Shown here piece after piece: positions 24,741 to 31,775 of a DNA stretch of 33,558 nt. This DNA comes from Promethearchaeota archaeon (lineage in GTDB: Archaea > Asgardarchaeota > Lokiarchaeia > Sigyniarchaeales > SOKP01). The first letter of the stretch is position 1, and every line of letters begins with the position of its first letter. The translations under genes and the position numbers were made by a program. The notes beneath the pieces are model-generated. The model was not told where the DNA came from. It ran no database searches and saw only the letters and a program-made list of their open reading frames with translations. The stretch lies in assembly GCA_020343655.1 (NCBI GenBank), contig CP070805.1, positions 1,906,082 through 1,939,639 on the forward strand, written 5' to 3'.

Positions 24741-25178
24741 TTGAGTATTGATTGGGCTAAAGTAGAAGAAAAACTCACTGAAGCTGTCACCAAAATTACC
24801 AACGTAGAAAATCAATTAATTCTAACTGCGGAAAATTCTACTGAATTTGAACAGAAAATTTTTACTTAGAGATAAAGAAATAAAAATAAAGAGGAAGAAG
24901 TATTAAATAAAGTAAAAGAGCTCTTAAATAAGGAAAAAGGAATCAAGAAATTAAAAGGTATTATAATCAACAAAGATAAAGAAGTTAATTTTCTAAAAGA
25001 GAAATTAGAAGAGAGGGCAAATAAAACAAATGAGCAAATAGAAAAACTATACTCTTTTAAAGCCCAAATGTCAAATACTATTAATGCATCTAAAATTATT
25101 GAGAAAATAAAAAAGTTAATGGAGTTTAAAGGTTTTTTATCTGATAAAGAATTCGGACAAGTGTCACCATTACTATAA
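24741..25178 (+). pseudogene. Broken paralogue of the coiled-coil gene at 25291
   Basis: Read from TTG at 24741, this stretch begins LSIDWAKVEEKL and ends with MEFKGFLSDKEFGQ before TAA at 25176-25178. The intact gene at 25291 begins SIDWAKAEEKP and ends ITKGFLSDREFDEL. The first 34 bases of the two copies differ at only about five positions. Two in-frame stops, TAG at 24867-24869 and TAA at 24873-24875, interrupt it; the frame then stays open and coil-like for 100 codons. The middle is shorter than in the intact copy (145 versus 230 codons). It is best read as a tandem duplicate that lost function recently. Two adjacent stops argue against read-through or pyrrolysine. Confidence 0.78.
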
Positions 25179-25290
25179 ATTAATTAAATACTTTTAATGT
25201 AAAGTTTATAAATAATCAACTTTAAGAAAATAAATATAGAGCAATATAAAATTAAAAATTTCAAAAACAAAATATGGTGAAAATTAAAAG

Positions 25291-25983
25291 TTGAGTATCG
25301 ATTGGGCAAAAGCGGAGGAAAAACCTGATAAAAAGTTATCTATTGAAGGAAAAGTTTTATTGGATCTTCGATCAAAGATAAACAGTCTAGAAAAACAATT
25401 AGCTCAAAAAACAGGAGATTTTGAAAAAATTTCAAGTGAGTTAGAAACAACTAAAGAAAATCTCTCTGAAATTAAGAAAAAGAACGAAGAAATGGATGAA
25501 AAATTAAATTCTTTAAAGAAGAACTTTGAACGTGTTAAAGAAGAAAAGCTCTATGCTGATGCTGAAATTAACAAAATAAAATTGGCAAAATCGGACTTGG
25601 AAACTAAGCTTAATGAATCTCATTCTAAAATATCAGATTTAGAAAACAATTTAAAGGAATCCTCTGCAAAAATTGAAAATATAGAAAATGAGAAGGAAGA
25701 TATTAAAGCTGATTTACAACAGAGAAAAAACGAAATTGAGAGTCTTAAAAGTGATTTACAAAAATCTGTTTCAGAAAAGTATGTAGAGGTAGAAAGCCTT
25801 AAAGAAGAAAGAGATAATAAAGCAAAAGAAGTCAAGGAGCTTAATGAAAAAGTTACTTCACTTGAGAAAACAATTGCAGAAGCTAAAGGAGCACCTCAAC
25901 TCATTGAAAGTATTAAAGATATTATGATTACCAAAGGTTTTTTATCAGATAGAGAGTTTGACGAGCTCTTAGAAAAATCATAA
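25291..25983 (+). CDS. Long coiled-coil protein, intact copy
   Basis: A 230-residue cytoplasmic protein of no recognised family. After SIDWAKAEEKPDKKL, residues about 22-205 are a nearly unbroken coiled coil rich in Lys, Glu, Leu and Ser, with Leu spaced as in a heptad. A short C-terminal domain (IESIKDIMITKGFLSDREFDELLEKS) is shared with the broken upstream copy and appears to be the conserved functional end, together with SIDWAK at the N-terminus. The start is TTG with a GGTGA ten bases upstream; a TATA-like TTTATAAAT lies at 25205-25213. The DNA methyltransferase gene follows after 31 bases on the same strand, so they may be one operon. Similarity to SMC or tropomyosin-like proteins would be only compositional. 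Confidence 0.68.
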   Translation: MSIDWAKAEEKPDKKLSIEGKVLLDLRSKINSLEKQLAQKTGDFEKISSELETTKENLSEIKKKNEEMDEKLNSLKKNFERVKEEKLYADAEINKIKLAKSDLETKLNESHSKISDLENNLKESSAKIENIENEKEDIKADLQQRKNEIESLKSDLQKSVSEKYVEVESLKEERDNKAKEVKELNEKVTSLEKTIAEAKGAPQLIESIKDIMITKGFLSDREFDELLEKS

Positions 25984-26014
25984 ACCCAGTAATTAAATTC
26001 TTTTTATTATTAGA

Positions 26015-27094
26015 ATGGTTAATTTAATTTGGAAAGACAAAAAATCGGAAGACCCAAAAGTATTTCCTCCTAATTTTTTTCGAGCTTTCGAAAATTACAT
26101 ATTCAATTTTAATGAGAAATTAGATAAAACAAAAACTTCTAAATTTTGGTCGAATAAACTATTTTGGGGAGATTCTTTAGAGGTTTTATATTTTTTGATA
26201 AATAATTATGAAGAAAAAATAGATTTAATTTATATTGATCCCCCTTTCTTTTCTGGAACTAATTATCAAATCAATATTGAGGAAGAAGATAAATTTTACA
26301 ATTCTATTGCTTATTTTGATCACTGGAATAATGATTTAGATTCATATTTACAAATGATATATGAAAGATTACTATTATTCAAGAAAATATTATCAAAAAA
26401 AGGGTTAGTTTTTATTCATTCAGATTGGCATGCTAATCATTACATCCGACTAATTTTAGATGAGGTTTTTGGAGAAAATAGATTTGTAAATAATATTATA
26501 TGGTATTATTATAACAAATATTCTGCAGGAAAGAAAAATCTGCCAAGAGCTCATGATACAATTTTAGTATATTCTAATTCGAGTAAGTACACGTTTAATG
26601 AAATAAGGATTCCTCGTAAAAAACCTAGAAAGCAGTTAATGAGAGTAAATGTCGAGGGAGTATTAAAGAATGTGAAAGATAAGAAAGGTCATGTAAGATA
26701 TCGAACTGTAACAGATAAAAAGTTAGATGATGTTTGGAAGATACCCTGTTTACAACCAGCCTCAAAGGAATGGACAGGATTTCCTACTCAAAAACATCAT
26801 GATTTGCTTGAGAGAATAATAAAACTAGGATCAAATGAAGGCGATTTAATTGCGGATTTTTTCTGCGGTACAGGTACAACTTTATTGGCCGCAGAAAAAT
26901 TAAATCGTAGGTGGATTGGTTGCGATATTTCAGAGTATTCCATATATTTAACAAGAAAAAGAATTTTAGATTATCATAATAAAAATCAAGTTGAATATCC
27001 GTTTGAAATCTATACTCATTTGAATGAAGAAAAAAGAATACTTATTGAATCAGGTTTTTTCCAAAAAAAAATTTCCATAAGAAGAAAAAAATGA
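26015..27094 (+). CDS. Beta-class DNA (N6-adenine or N4-cytosine) methyltransferase, orphan
   Basis: A 359-residue site-specific amino-methyltransferase. The catalytic DPPF (motif IV) at 75-78 in LIYIDPPFFSGTNYQ comes before the S-adenosylmethionine motif FCGTGTTLLAAEKLNRRWIGCDIS at 283-306, so the order is the beta class, as in type III Mod subunits and many type II enzymes. A FWGDSLEVL segment near 50-58 and FTGFPTQKHHDLLERI-type residues near 254-268 are typical of the Mod/type II group. The recognition domain is the region between the two motifs (about 165-245), including a basic stretch (RKKPRKQLMR). No restriction enzyme, S subunit or helicase is in the window, so this is an orphan, perhaps with an epigenetic role. 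It follows the coiled-coil gene by 31 bases. Confidence 0.86.
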   Translation: MVNLIWKDKKSEDPKVFPPNFFRAFENYIFNFNEKLDKTKTSKFWSNKLFWGDSLEVLYFLINNYEEKIDLIYIDPPFFSGTNYQINIEEEDKFYNSIAYFDHWNNDLDSYLQMIYERLLLFKKILSKKGLVFIHSDWHANHYIRLILDEVFGENRFVNNIIWYYYNKYSAGKKNLPRAHDTILVYSNSSKYTFNEIRIPRKKPRKQLMRVNVEGVLKNVKDKKGHVRYRTVTDKKLDDVWKIPCLQPASKEWTGFPTQKHHDLLERIIKLGSNEGDLIADFFCGTGTTLLAAEKLNRRWIGCDISEYSIYLTRKRILDYHNKNQVEYPFEIYTHLNEEKRILIESGFFQKKISIRRKK

Positions 27095-27096
27095 AT

Positions 27097-28539
27097 TTAA
27101 ATTCCTTTATTGTGGAATTCTATATTATAGCCTAAATATTTTGAAAGGGCTTCGTATACAATATCTCCAACTTTCTTTAAAGTTGATGCTACATGGTGAG
27201 CGAAACCTCCTAAACATAGAGACTTTAATAAATTTTGTAACTTAGGAATTTCAACTACTCCATATCCACCAAATGTGTCTAAAGGATCTTCAGTATAACT
27301 CCCTTCTGCTAATATTGCTTTAATTTCTCCAAATAAGTCATCTGTTTCAACTCTTAGCAAAGTACAAGGTTTTGTTTTAATACGACCTTGGATTGCGCCA
27401 AAACTTACGTCTCCACCTTTCTGATCCGAAATAATTGGATGTATTGTCATTCGTGTATCTTGAAAGAACGATTTAGGGAGGTTGCTACAATGAAATAATA
27501 CCATTTTATTTGGATCATCCCCATAATTATTATTCCAATCCAATATAGCTGAGGGTGTTTCAGAAGCAATTTGTAATATTAACATTGCTATTAAACCTGA
27601 GATATCGACTTCACAGGCAGCCGGAACTAATCCTTCACTAAACATACTCATAACTGCACATGGTACAATCCCAAAGTTATCTTGTATACTTGGCCAACAT
27701 TGAAATGCAAAACCATCTAATTCATTTTCAACTACCCAGTTCTCAATTATAGCTGCTAGTTTTGCCAGTTTAATTAAACTCTCTTCGGGAATCTCCATAG
27801 TAGTTGTGTAATTCTTTATAAACTCAATTTTCTCTTTTACTTTTATATCATCATCATTTAATTGATTAATTAAACCAAAAATTTCGGATAGATCTATAGG
27901 CTCTATGCTGATCCCGCTAAATTGCAAAATTTTTTCGCTATATCTAACAGTTTCAAAAGCATTAGGTCTTGTTCCTATTTGCCCTAGCCTTACTCCTCTA
28001 AGTTTTTTTACAATTCTGCAGATTTTATCAAACCTCTTTAGATCTCCTTTAAAAATGTCTGACATTATAGGGCAGGTATGATATTTGGTTAATGTAAATG
28101 GAATACCATATTGATATAATACACTTGTAACAGATATCTTTCCACAAAATGCATCTCTTCGATGTGTTCGATCCATTTTATTTATTTCATCAGCAGATGC
28201 ATGAATTAGGACAGGTACATCCAGAGCAGCAAGTTTAAGTGTATTAGCTACACCTTTTTCGTCTCCGAAATTTGGTAATATGACAACAATACCTGTTATC
28301 TTATCTTTATTAGCTTTAAAGATTTCAGCACATTTTTTTGCATCCCCATAAGTTTCTATAACACCATCTTTTGTATCATTTTCTCCTGAGATAACAAAGT
28401 CATAACCTAATTCATTTAATACATCTATAATTTCTGATCGTCCTTTTTTTGCGAGATCATCGGGAAAAACATCTCTATTACCAACAATAACTCCAAATGT
28501 TGTTTTTTCTTCCATTCCTTTTTTAGTTATAAAAGACAT
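27097..28539 (-). CDS. L-fucose/L-arabinose isomerase-family protein
   Basis: A 480-residue protein of the FucI/AraA isomerase superfamily, whose members interconvert aldoses and ketoses with a bound divalent metal. Candidate metal ligands Glu310 (AACEVDI) and Asp334 (ILDWNNNYGDD) are 24 residues apart, the same spacing as the catalytic Glu and Asp of E. coli FucI (E337 and D361). A His is near 350 (LFHCSN) and another pair is at 448-449 (GFAHHV). The N-terminal half has Rossmann-like segments (GVIVGNRDVFP, TGIVVILPNFGDEKG). It is shorter than FucI and may act on another sugar, such as sulfoquinovose. It is convergent with the methyltransferase, two bases away, and stands alone. An in-frame ATG ten codons in is an alternative start. 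Confidence 0.78.
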   Translation of the reverse strand: MSFITKKGMEEKTTFGVIVGNRDVFPDDLAKKGRSEIIDVLNELGYDFVISGENDTKDGVIETYGDAKKCAEIFKANKDKITGIVVILPNFGDEKGVANTLKLAALDVPVLIHASADEINKMDRTHRRDAFCGKISVTSVLYQYGIPFTLTKYHTCPIMSDIFKGDLKRFDKICRIVKKLRGVRLGQIGTRPNAFETVRYSEKILQFSGISIEPIDLSEIFGLINQLNDDDIKVKEKIEFIKNYTTTMEIPEESLIKLAKLAAIIENWVVENELDGFAFQCWPSIQDNFGIVPCAVMSMFSEGLVPAACEVDISGLIAMLILQIASETPSAILDWNNNYGDDPNKMVLFHCSNLPKSFFQDTRMTIHPIISDQKGGDVSFGAIQGRIKTKPCTLLRVETDDLFGEIKAILAEGSYTEDPLDTFGGYGVVEIPKLQNLLKSLCLGGFAHHVASTLKKVGDIVYEALSKYLGYNIEFHNKGI

Positions 28540-28628
28540 AATTATCTCTTATTTTTATGATTTTAAAAAGATTAATTTTAGTAATTTAATTAAGAAGTTA
28601 TAAGCAAAAATATTATTCAAATTATCTG

Positions 28629-29927
28629 ATGAGTATCAAAACACAATTTAGTAGAATAAAAGATAGGTTCTTAGAATTATGGAAAACTTCACAAATATTT
28701 AAGTATGCGATTAGTCTTCATATATTATATTTTATAATATCATTGATTTTAGTTTTTACAATTTATAGAGAGCAAAACGATTTTCTGATCTATTGGAAGG
28801 CAGGCGGAGTATTTCTTGAAAATACTCCCGATCTTTACAATCAAGAGTATTATGTATGGGATTTTAGATACTTTCCTCTTTCTGCACTCTTTTTTATTCC
28901 ATTTTATGTCTTAGGATTTGATTTGGGATTTCTATCTTTCCAAATTTTAAATTTGATCTTGAACATTTTAATTTCTATTATTTTATACAAAATTATAATG
29001 TTAGTGAAAAGAGAAGGTGAAAAAAAAGATGATAAGAGAGTAATATTATATATTTGCATCTATTTAATGGCAGCACCCCAGGTTTTAAATTATATATTGG
29101 GCCAAATCAACCTCTACATTACGTTTTTCATGTTGTTATCTCTTTTAATTTTCCTGAAAAAAGAAGGAGTTATTTGGGATTTAATTGGAAGTATTGTTTT
29201 AGGAATCAGTATTATTTTAAAACCAACTGCTTTGTTTATAATCCCTTTTCTTCTAATAATTCATTTTGATTTAAAAGAAAAAAAGTTGAAAATTGATTAC
29301 TCAAGAAGTATAGTAAGATTAATTGGAGTAATATTACCAATCGCTTCAAATTTTATTCCATTCCTCTTATATCCTCAATTACTCGAAGGTTTTATCGCAA
29401 CAAATTATACTGGAAGTAATCCACTCACATTAAATTATTCATTTAGTATTACAAAGAATATCACTAATTTTTGTTATCTTTTTAATATTCCATATAATCA
29501 ATTATTTATTTTAATAGTAGTTATCGGAATTATTGCGATCCTTGGATTATTAATTTTTATTATCGGTGATTTTGATGGAAATGCACTTGTTTATGGATTT
29601 ACTTTTAGTTTAATCATCATGCTCTTAGGATATTTTGATTCTTGGAATCACCACTTATTAAATCTTATTCCATTATTGATGATAATTTTATTTAATATGC
29701 CGAGTAAGTTAAAAGAAACTATTGGAATAAAAAGAATGTTTTTCTTTTTTAGTTTTTTTGATATTGCATTTATGGGTTTATGGTTTTTGACTTTTGTATA
29801 TTTTCCTTTCAATTTTGCCAGCACAACTTTCTTGATATTAACTTTCTATTATATTGGCAGATATTGCCTGAAATATTCTAGAGATATTATTGTACATAAA
29901 TCAGAGATGGAAGTAAATGAAAAATAA
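28629..29927 (+). CDS. GT87-like membrane glycosyltransferase
   Basis: A 432-residue integral membrane protein with about 10-11 helices, resembling DUF2029/GT87 polyprenol-phosphate-dependent mannosyltransferases. The typical features sit in the first extracellular loop: QNDFLIYWKAGGVFLENTPDLY at about 49-70 (catalytic acidic Asp near 51) and VWDFRYFPLSALFFIPFYVLG at about 77-96. GT87 enzymes move sugars from lipid-phosphate donors to a lipid or glycoconjugate acceptor on the outer face. It overlaps the next gene by 11 bases, so the two are translationally coupled. Donor and acceptor are unknown; in an archaeon this could serve lipid-linked oligosaccharide or surface-glycan synthesis. Confidence 0.75.
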   Translation: MSIKTQFSRIKDRFLELWKTSQIFKYAISLHILYFIISLILVFTIYREQNDFLIYWKAGGVFLENTPDLYNQEYYVWDFRYFPLSALFFIPFYVLGFDLGFLSFQILNLILNILISIILYKIIMLVKREGEKKDDKRVILYICIYLMAAPQVLNYILGQINLYITFFMLLSLLIFLKKEGVIWDLIGSIVLGISIILKPTALFIIPFLLIIHFDLKEKKLKIDYSRSIVRLIGVILPIASNFIPFLLYPQLLEGFIATNYTGSNPLTLNYSFSITKNITNFCYLFNIPYNQLFILIVVIGIIAILGLLIFIIGDFDGNALVYGFTFSLIIMLLGYFDSWNHHLLNLIPLLMIILFNMPSKLKETIGIKRMFFFFSFFDIAFMGLWFLTFVYFPFNFASTTFLILTFYYIGRYCLKYSRDIIVHKSEMEVNEK

Positions 29928-30684
29928 ACATATGCTTCTAATATTAATAATATGTACTTTTATTGGTTTAGGTTTAATTCCAAGAGTTAGGGCAATTGAG
30001 TATAGTGCTGGAGTCAAGGAAGGAGATGAATTAATTTGGATTTGCAGTATATATCAAAAAGAAAAAATGGAACAACTTTTTGGAAATGACTGGGATGAAA
30101 TTAATGCAAGTGTTTTTAAAGATATGGAGGAAGGGGCTAAAATGAAATGGAGAATTACAGAAATTATTGAAAATGCCATTTTGTACAGTAATAAAACAAA
30201 GAACAATGAATCTGCTTTATCCATTAAGTTTGATATTTGGAATTGGACAAAAAATGTCGATTGGGGGTCAAAAGATTCGCAAGATCAGCGTAGTTTATTT
30301 AAGAATCCTCTAAACAACTTGGACGATTTGATATATCCAAATTTTGCTCCCTTCTGGTTACCCGTTCCCATAGGAGAGTATATGAAAGCAATGGAGCCTG
30401 TTTTATCAAGTGGTTATACTGTAGATGGAAGAGTTTTATTAGCTATCACTATAGAATTAAATATAGGTGATTTGGATGGGACTTATCCAACAGAATATGT
30501 TAAAGTATTAGCTTTGTACAATGATAAAGGTATTATAAGATCCTACAAACTCTATATTACTGATCATTTCGTTATGGTTGATATTTCTCTTGAATCAAAT
30601 CCTATACTTGAGATCCCTCTTATTATTCTATTAGTAGTTCTTTCTTATATTGGTCTTGCAATTGTATTGTCAAAAATAAAATAA
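29917..30684 (+). CDS. Secreted protein anchored by a C-terminal helix
   Basis: A 255-residue protein with a predicted N-terminal signal peptide (residues 1-26, MKNKHMLLILIICTFIGL onward, with cleavage after the RVRA region). A mainly beta ectodomain rich in Trp and Asp follows (for example GDELIWICSIYQ, FAPFWLPVPIGEY), and then a C-terminal membrane helix at about 231-252 with a short basic end. At least three NxS/T sites (Asn-Ala-Ser, Asn-Lys-Thr, Asn-Trp-Thr) could be N-glycosylated. The gene overlaps the upstream glycosyltransferase by 11 bases, which suggests a shared role at the cell surface. I do not recognise the ectodomain; similar GDELIW-type exported proteins seem common in Asgard genomes, but that is from general familiarity, not a search. 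Confidence 0.65.
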   Translation: MKNKHMLLILIICTFIGLGLIPRVRAIEYSAGVKEGDELIWICSIYQKEKMEQLFGNDWDEINASVFKDMEEGAKMKWRITEIIENAILYSNKTKNNESALSIKFDIWNWTKNVDWGSKDSQDQRSLFKNPLNNLDDLIYPNFAPFWLPVPIGEYMKAMEPVLSSGYTVDGRVLLAITIELNIGDLDGTYPTEYVKVLALYNDKGIIRSYKLYITDHFVMVDISLESNPILEIPLIILLVVLSYIGLAIVLSKIK

Positions 30685-30881
30685 ATAGAATAAAAATATT
30701 TGAAAAAATCTCTTTTTTGATTATATTTTAAGGTCCAAGAAAATTTTACTTAATTATTGTTTATCATCTTTAACAGTTGAGAAATATTTATAATAAATGA
30801 GTCTAAATATTATAATTGAAAATATATTAACAGTAAAGAAATTCCCATAATTAAAAGGCAAATAAAAAGATCTAAAAGAAC

Positions 30882-31613
30882 ATGTTTCAATTTTATCCAC
30901 CACCATTATTATTGATTTTTGCTCCTGCATTTCTTATAGGAATTCTTCATACATTAATTCCGTGTGAAGATAAGGCAATATTCTTCTTTTGGTCGTTCGG
31001 TATATCAAAAACACCTAAACAAAGTCTCTTTATTTTAATGTTATATGGATTAGGATTAATGTCATCTAATTTAATGATTGCTGTTGGGACTGTCTTAATA
31101 AGTTTTATTCCTAAAGTATTAATTCCAGGAATAGGTGAATTAGAATCGTACACTATTAATTTTTTTGGAGCGATTACTTCTATGTTTGCGGGATTTATTC
31201 TATTGTTTTTCATTACTAGGAAAGGTTATATCCCACATTCAAAACGTAAGGATGAGATTTTTCATTTTAATTGGGAAAAGAAAAAAACGCCATATCTCTT
31301 TGGAATCTTAGCGGGATTTGCTCCTTGTATCTTTGAATTATTCATATATTCTCAATGTATACAATTTTCTTTAGGTGGTGGTTTTGGTTTTGTCGATGGT
31401 ATTTTTACAGTGTTTTACTTTTCATTAGGTACATTTGTAGGATTGTTTCCTTTAGCTTTAGCAAAACAAGGGACTTCTCAAATTATAAAATCTAGGGAAT
31501 CTAAAAAGAATTGGCTTTTAATTTTCATGATATTAATAATTATTATATTTAATACTGTTGTTATGATACTATCCTTTTTAAAAATACGTGTCTTTCCAGA
31601 GGTTCATCTTTAA
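30882..31613 (+). CDS. NicO/TauE/CcdA-like transporter of the LysE superfamily
   Basis: A 243-residue membrane protein with about six helices (roughly 8-26, 47-77, 92-112, 139-160, 165-188 and 212-235). Helix 1 has GILHTLIPCEDKAIF (His23, Cys28, Glu29), the position where NicO/UreH-like and cytochrome-c-biogenesis CcdA-like proteins carry a His or Cys signature. A matching GILAGFAPCIFE motif opens helix 4, giving two internally related halves. This fits nickel/cobalt or sulfur-anion export or thiol-electron transfer; the mixed signature prevents a firmer choice. It lies about 200 bases downstream of the secreted-protein gene. The AN1 protein gene follows on the same strand with its own promoter. 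Confidence 0.65.
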   Translation: MFQFYPPPLLLIFAPAFLIGILHTLIPCEDKAIFFFWSFGISKTPKQSLFILMLYGLGLMSSNLMIAVGTVLISFIPKVLIPGIGELESYTINFFGAITSMFAGFILLFFITRKGYIPHSKRKDEIFHFNWEKKKTPYLFGILAGFAPCIFELFIYSQCIQFSLGGGFGFVDGIFTVFYFSLGTFVGLFPLALAKQGTSQIIKSRESKKNWLLIFMILIIIIFNTVVMILSFLKIRVFPEVHL

Positions 31614-31730
31614 TTAATCTTAAAAATGTTTCTTAAAACAAAATAATAAATTTAAAAATCTATTGATAATTCCATTGTTATTAAAACAATAAAATTGGTC
31701 TATATAAAACATATATTAGGCAAGATTTTC

Positions 31731-31748
31731 TTTTAATATAATATATAC
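31731..31748 (+). promoter_or_regulatory. TATA-like element for the AN1 gene
   Basis: A T-then-A/T alternating element (TTTTAATATAATATATAC) ends 28 bases before the ATG at 31776. An archaeal TATA box sits about 26 bases before the transcription start, so this gives an almost leaderless transcript, consistent with the lack of an SD. In AT-rich DNA the call is weak. Confidence 0.35.
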
Positions 31749-31775
31749 TCATAAATAGTAACTATTTTTTAAATT

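Noticed and set aside
24867-24875. TAG within the coiled-coil paralogue as a possible pyrrolysine or read-through codon
   Set aside because: A TAA lies one codon further on in the same frame, so read-through would need two different stops. A degenerating duplicate is simpler.
25291-27094. Complete type III restriction-modification system
   Set aside because: The methyltransferase is Mod-like, but no Res helicase-nuclease follows; the next gene is a convergent isomerase.
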